Source of the DNA: Nitrospirota bacterium
GTDB taxonomy: Bacteria; Nitrospirota; 9FT-COMBO-42-15; HDB-SIOI813
Assembly (NCBI GenBank): GCA_016212215.1
Contig: JACRGV010000011.1
Location: forward strand, 1-34,604
Direction: 5' to 3'
Length of the DNA: 34,604 nucleotides
How positions within the stretch are numbered: the first letter of the stretch is position 1; the number at the start of each line of letters is the position of its first letter. This document shows, one piece after another, positions 34,240-34,604 of this stretch. The notes under the pieces were generated by a model, which made no database searches, was not told the DNA's origin, and saw only the letters and a program-made list of their open reading frames with translations. A program made the position numbers and the translations under genes.

Positions 34240-34604
34240 ATGCAGACATGGCGGCTGATAAATACCGGTTCTAATAACGGCTACTATAATATGGCGGTTG
34301 ATGAGGCGATTGTTATTGCCTGCAGGGAAGGGGTTGTCCCGCCGACTCTAAGATTCTATACGTGGGATCCTCCTTGCGTATCCATTGGATACTTTCAGAA
34401 GATTGATAGTTCATCCGAAAATCCCTTCCGGCGGGGTAAGAAAACCCCGCCTATCCATTTCTTCGAGGATAGGCGGGACTTTCTTGTCCCGCTGATTTTC
34501 ATGGCCCTTTGTGAACCCTCGGTTCATGGGAGTTCATCCGAAAATCAACCCCATCCCCACCCTACCCCTCCCCTTGAAGGGGAGGGAATCAACGTAGCCC
34601 CCTC
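34240..34604 (+). CDS. Lipoate-protein ligase A-like, 5' part with composite insert
   Basis: The frame opens at ATG 34240 and stays open to the right edge (121 codons). The first 56 residues are the typical start of the LplA/LipM BPL-fold family that attaches lipoyl or octanoyl groups: MQTWRLINTGSNNGYYNMAV, DEAIVIACREGVVPPTLRFY and TWDPPCVSIGYFQKID. The family would then continue with its catalytic domain. Instead, from residue 57 the frame enters a B-C-A composite and reads [20 protein letters not shown] and onward to QPHPHPTPPLEGEGINV, still without a stop. Whether the rest of the enzyme resumes beyond the window cannot be seen. Every other intragenic copy in the window preserves the frame, so a functional long-insert protein is possible. 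It could equally be a disrupted gene. Confidence 0.75.
   Translation, partial: MQTWRLINTGSNNGYYNMAVDEAIVIACREGVVPPTLRFYTWDPPCVSIGYFQKIDSSSENPFRRGKKTPPIHFFEDRRDFLVPLIFMALCEPSVHGSSSENQPHPHPTPPLEGEGINVAP
34409..34604. repeat. B-C-A composite inside the lplA-like gene
   Basis: Boundary TTCATCCGAAAATC (34410-34423), B (34424-34497), C with stem TGAACC-ctc-GGTTCA (34500-34533), boundary TTCATCCGAAAATC (34533-34546), then the first half of A (34549-34604), cut by the window edge. The order matches the composite at 20724-20964. Confidence 0.93.

Overview
The window reads as one chromosomal contig of a Gram-negative bacterium of moderate-to-low GC. It carries four genes of the Kdo pathway (kdsD, kdsA, kdsC, kdsB), a heptose-7-phosphate kinase, a GDP-L-fucose synthase and five glycosyltransferases, so it makes lipopolysaccharide and surface glycans. 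Housekeeping genes (lepA, lepB, pyrG, pgsA, plsY, an RpoD-type sigma factor) show that this is chromosome, not plasmid or phage. The phylum cannot be fixed from the sequence; Nitrospirota or a deltaproteobacteria-like lineage is a guess from gene content and repeat style. No rRNA, tRNA, CRISPR array or transposase was seen.

Layout. Everything from 1 to 27308 is on the minus strand. Read in the direction of transcription: lepA-lepB, heptose kinase, kdsB, pyrG, kdsA, kdsD, kdsC, pgsA, a plsY-TPR fusion, a PATAN/DUF4388 protein and an MscS channel (27308 to 12962). An accessory stretch follows (12803 to 8269): an MbcA/ParS-type antitoxin, a broken HicB/HicA-like pair, an antitoxin with a truncated PIN toxin, an apparently intact TumE/TumA-like pair, a glycosyltransferase, and two broken P-loop ATPase genes. 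Then comes a surface-glycan block (8241 to 1): GDP-fucose synthase, an AAA_14/DUF4143 ATPase, two GT2 enzymes, DUF2304, a GT39-type membrane enzyme, a GT4 enzyme and a radical SAM protein cut by the window edge. To the right, a kelch-like lipoprotein (+) converges on the sigma factor (-), followed by a SWIM-SNF2 helicase (+) and the start of a lipoate-protein ligase-like gene (+) cut by the right edge.

The most striking feature is a modular, GC-rich, hairpin-forming repeat family scattered through the window. I call its modules A (about 90 bp, CCCCATCCCCACCC...GGGTGGGG), B (about 75 bp, GGCGGGGT/ACCCCGCC plus GCGGGAC/GTCCCGC hairpins), C (about 40 bp, CCTTTGTGA-stem-TCATG), D (CCCCCC...GGGGGG) and E (only at 10311-10384). 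Many are joined by a boundary motif close to TTCATCCGAAAATC. The modules fill most intergenic gaps. They also sit in frame inside five protein genes (GT4, GDP-fucose synthase, PATAN protein, sigma factor, lipoate ligase), and the boundary motif coincides with the start codons of kdsA, kdsB and kdsC. Stems of the C copies differ in sequence but keep pairing. This looks like a mobile, MITE-like or Rickettsia-palindromic-element-like family that rewrites both proteins and translation starts.

Functionally, KdsD-KdsA-KdsC-KdsB is a complete route from ribulose-5-phosphate to CMP-Kdo, with PyrG beside it supplying CTP. PgsA and PlsY belong to phospholipid synthesis. The glycan block would supply fucose and assemble or export surface polysaccharide.
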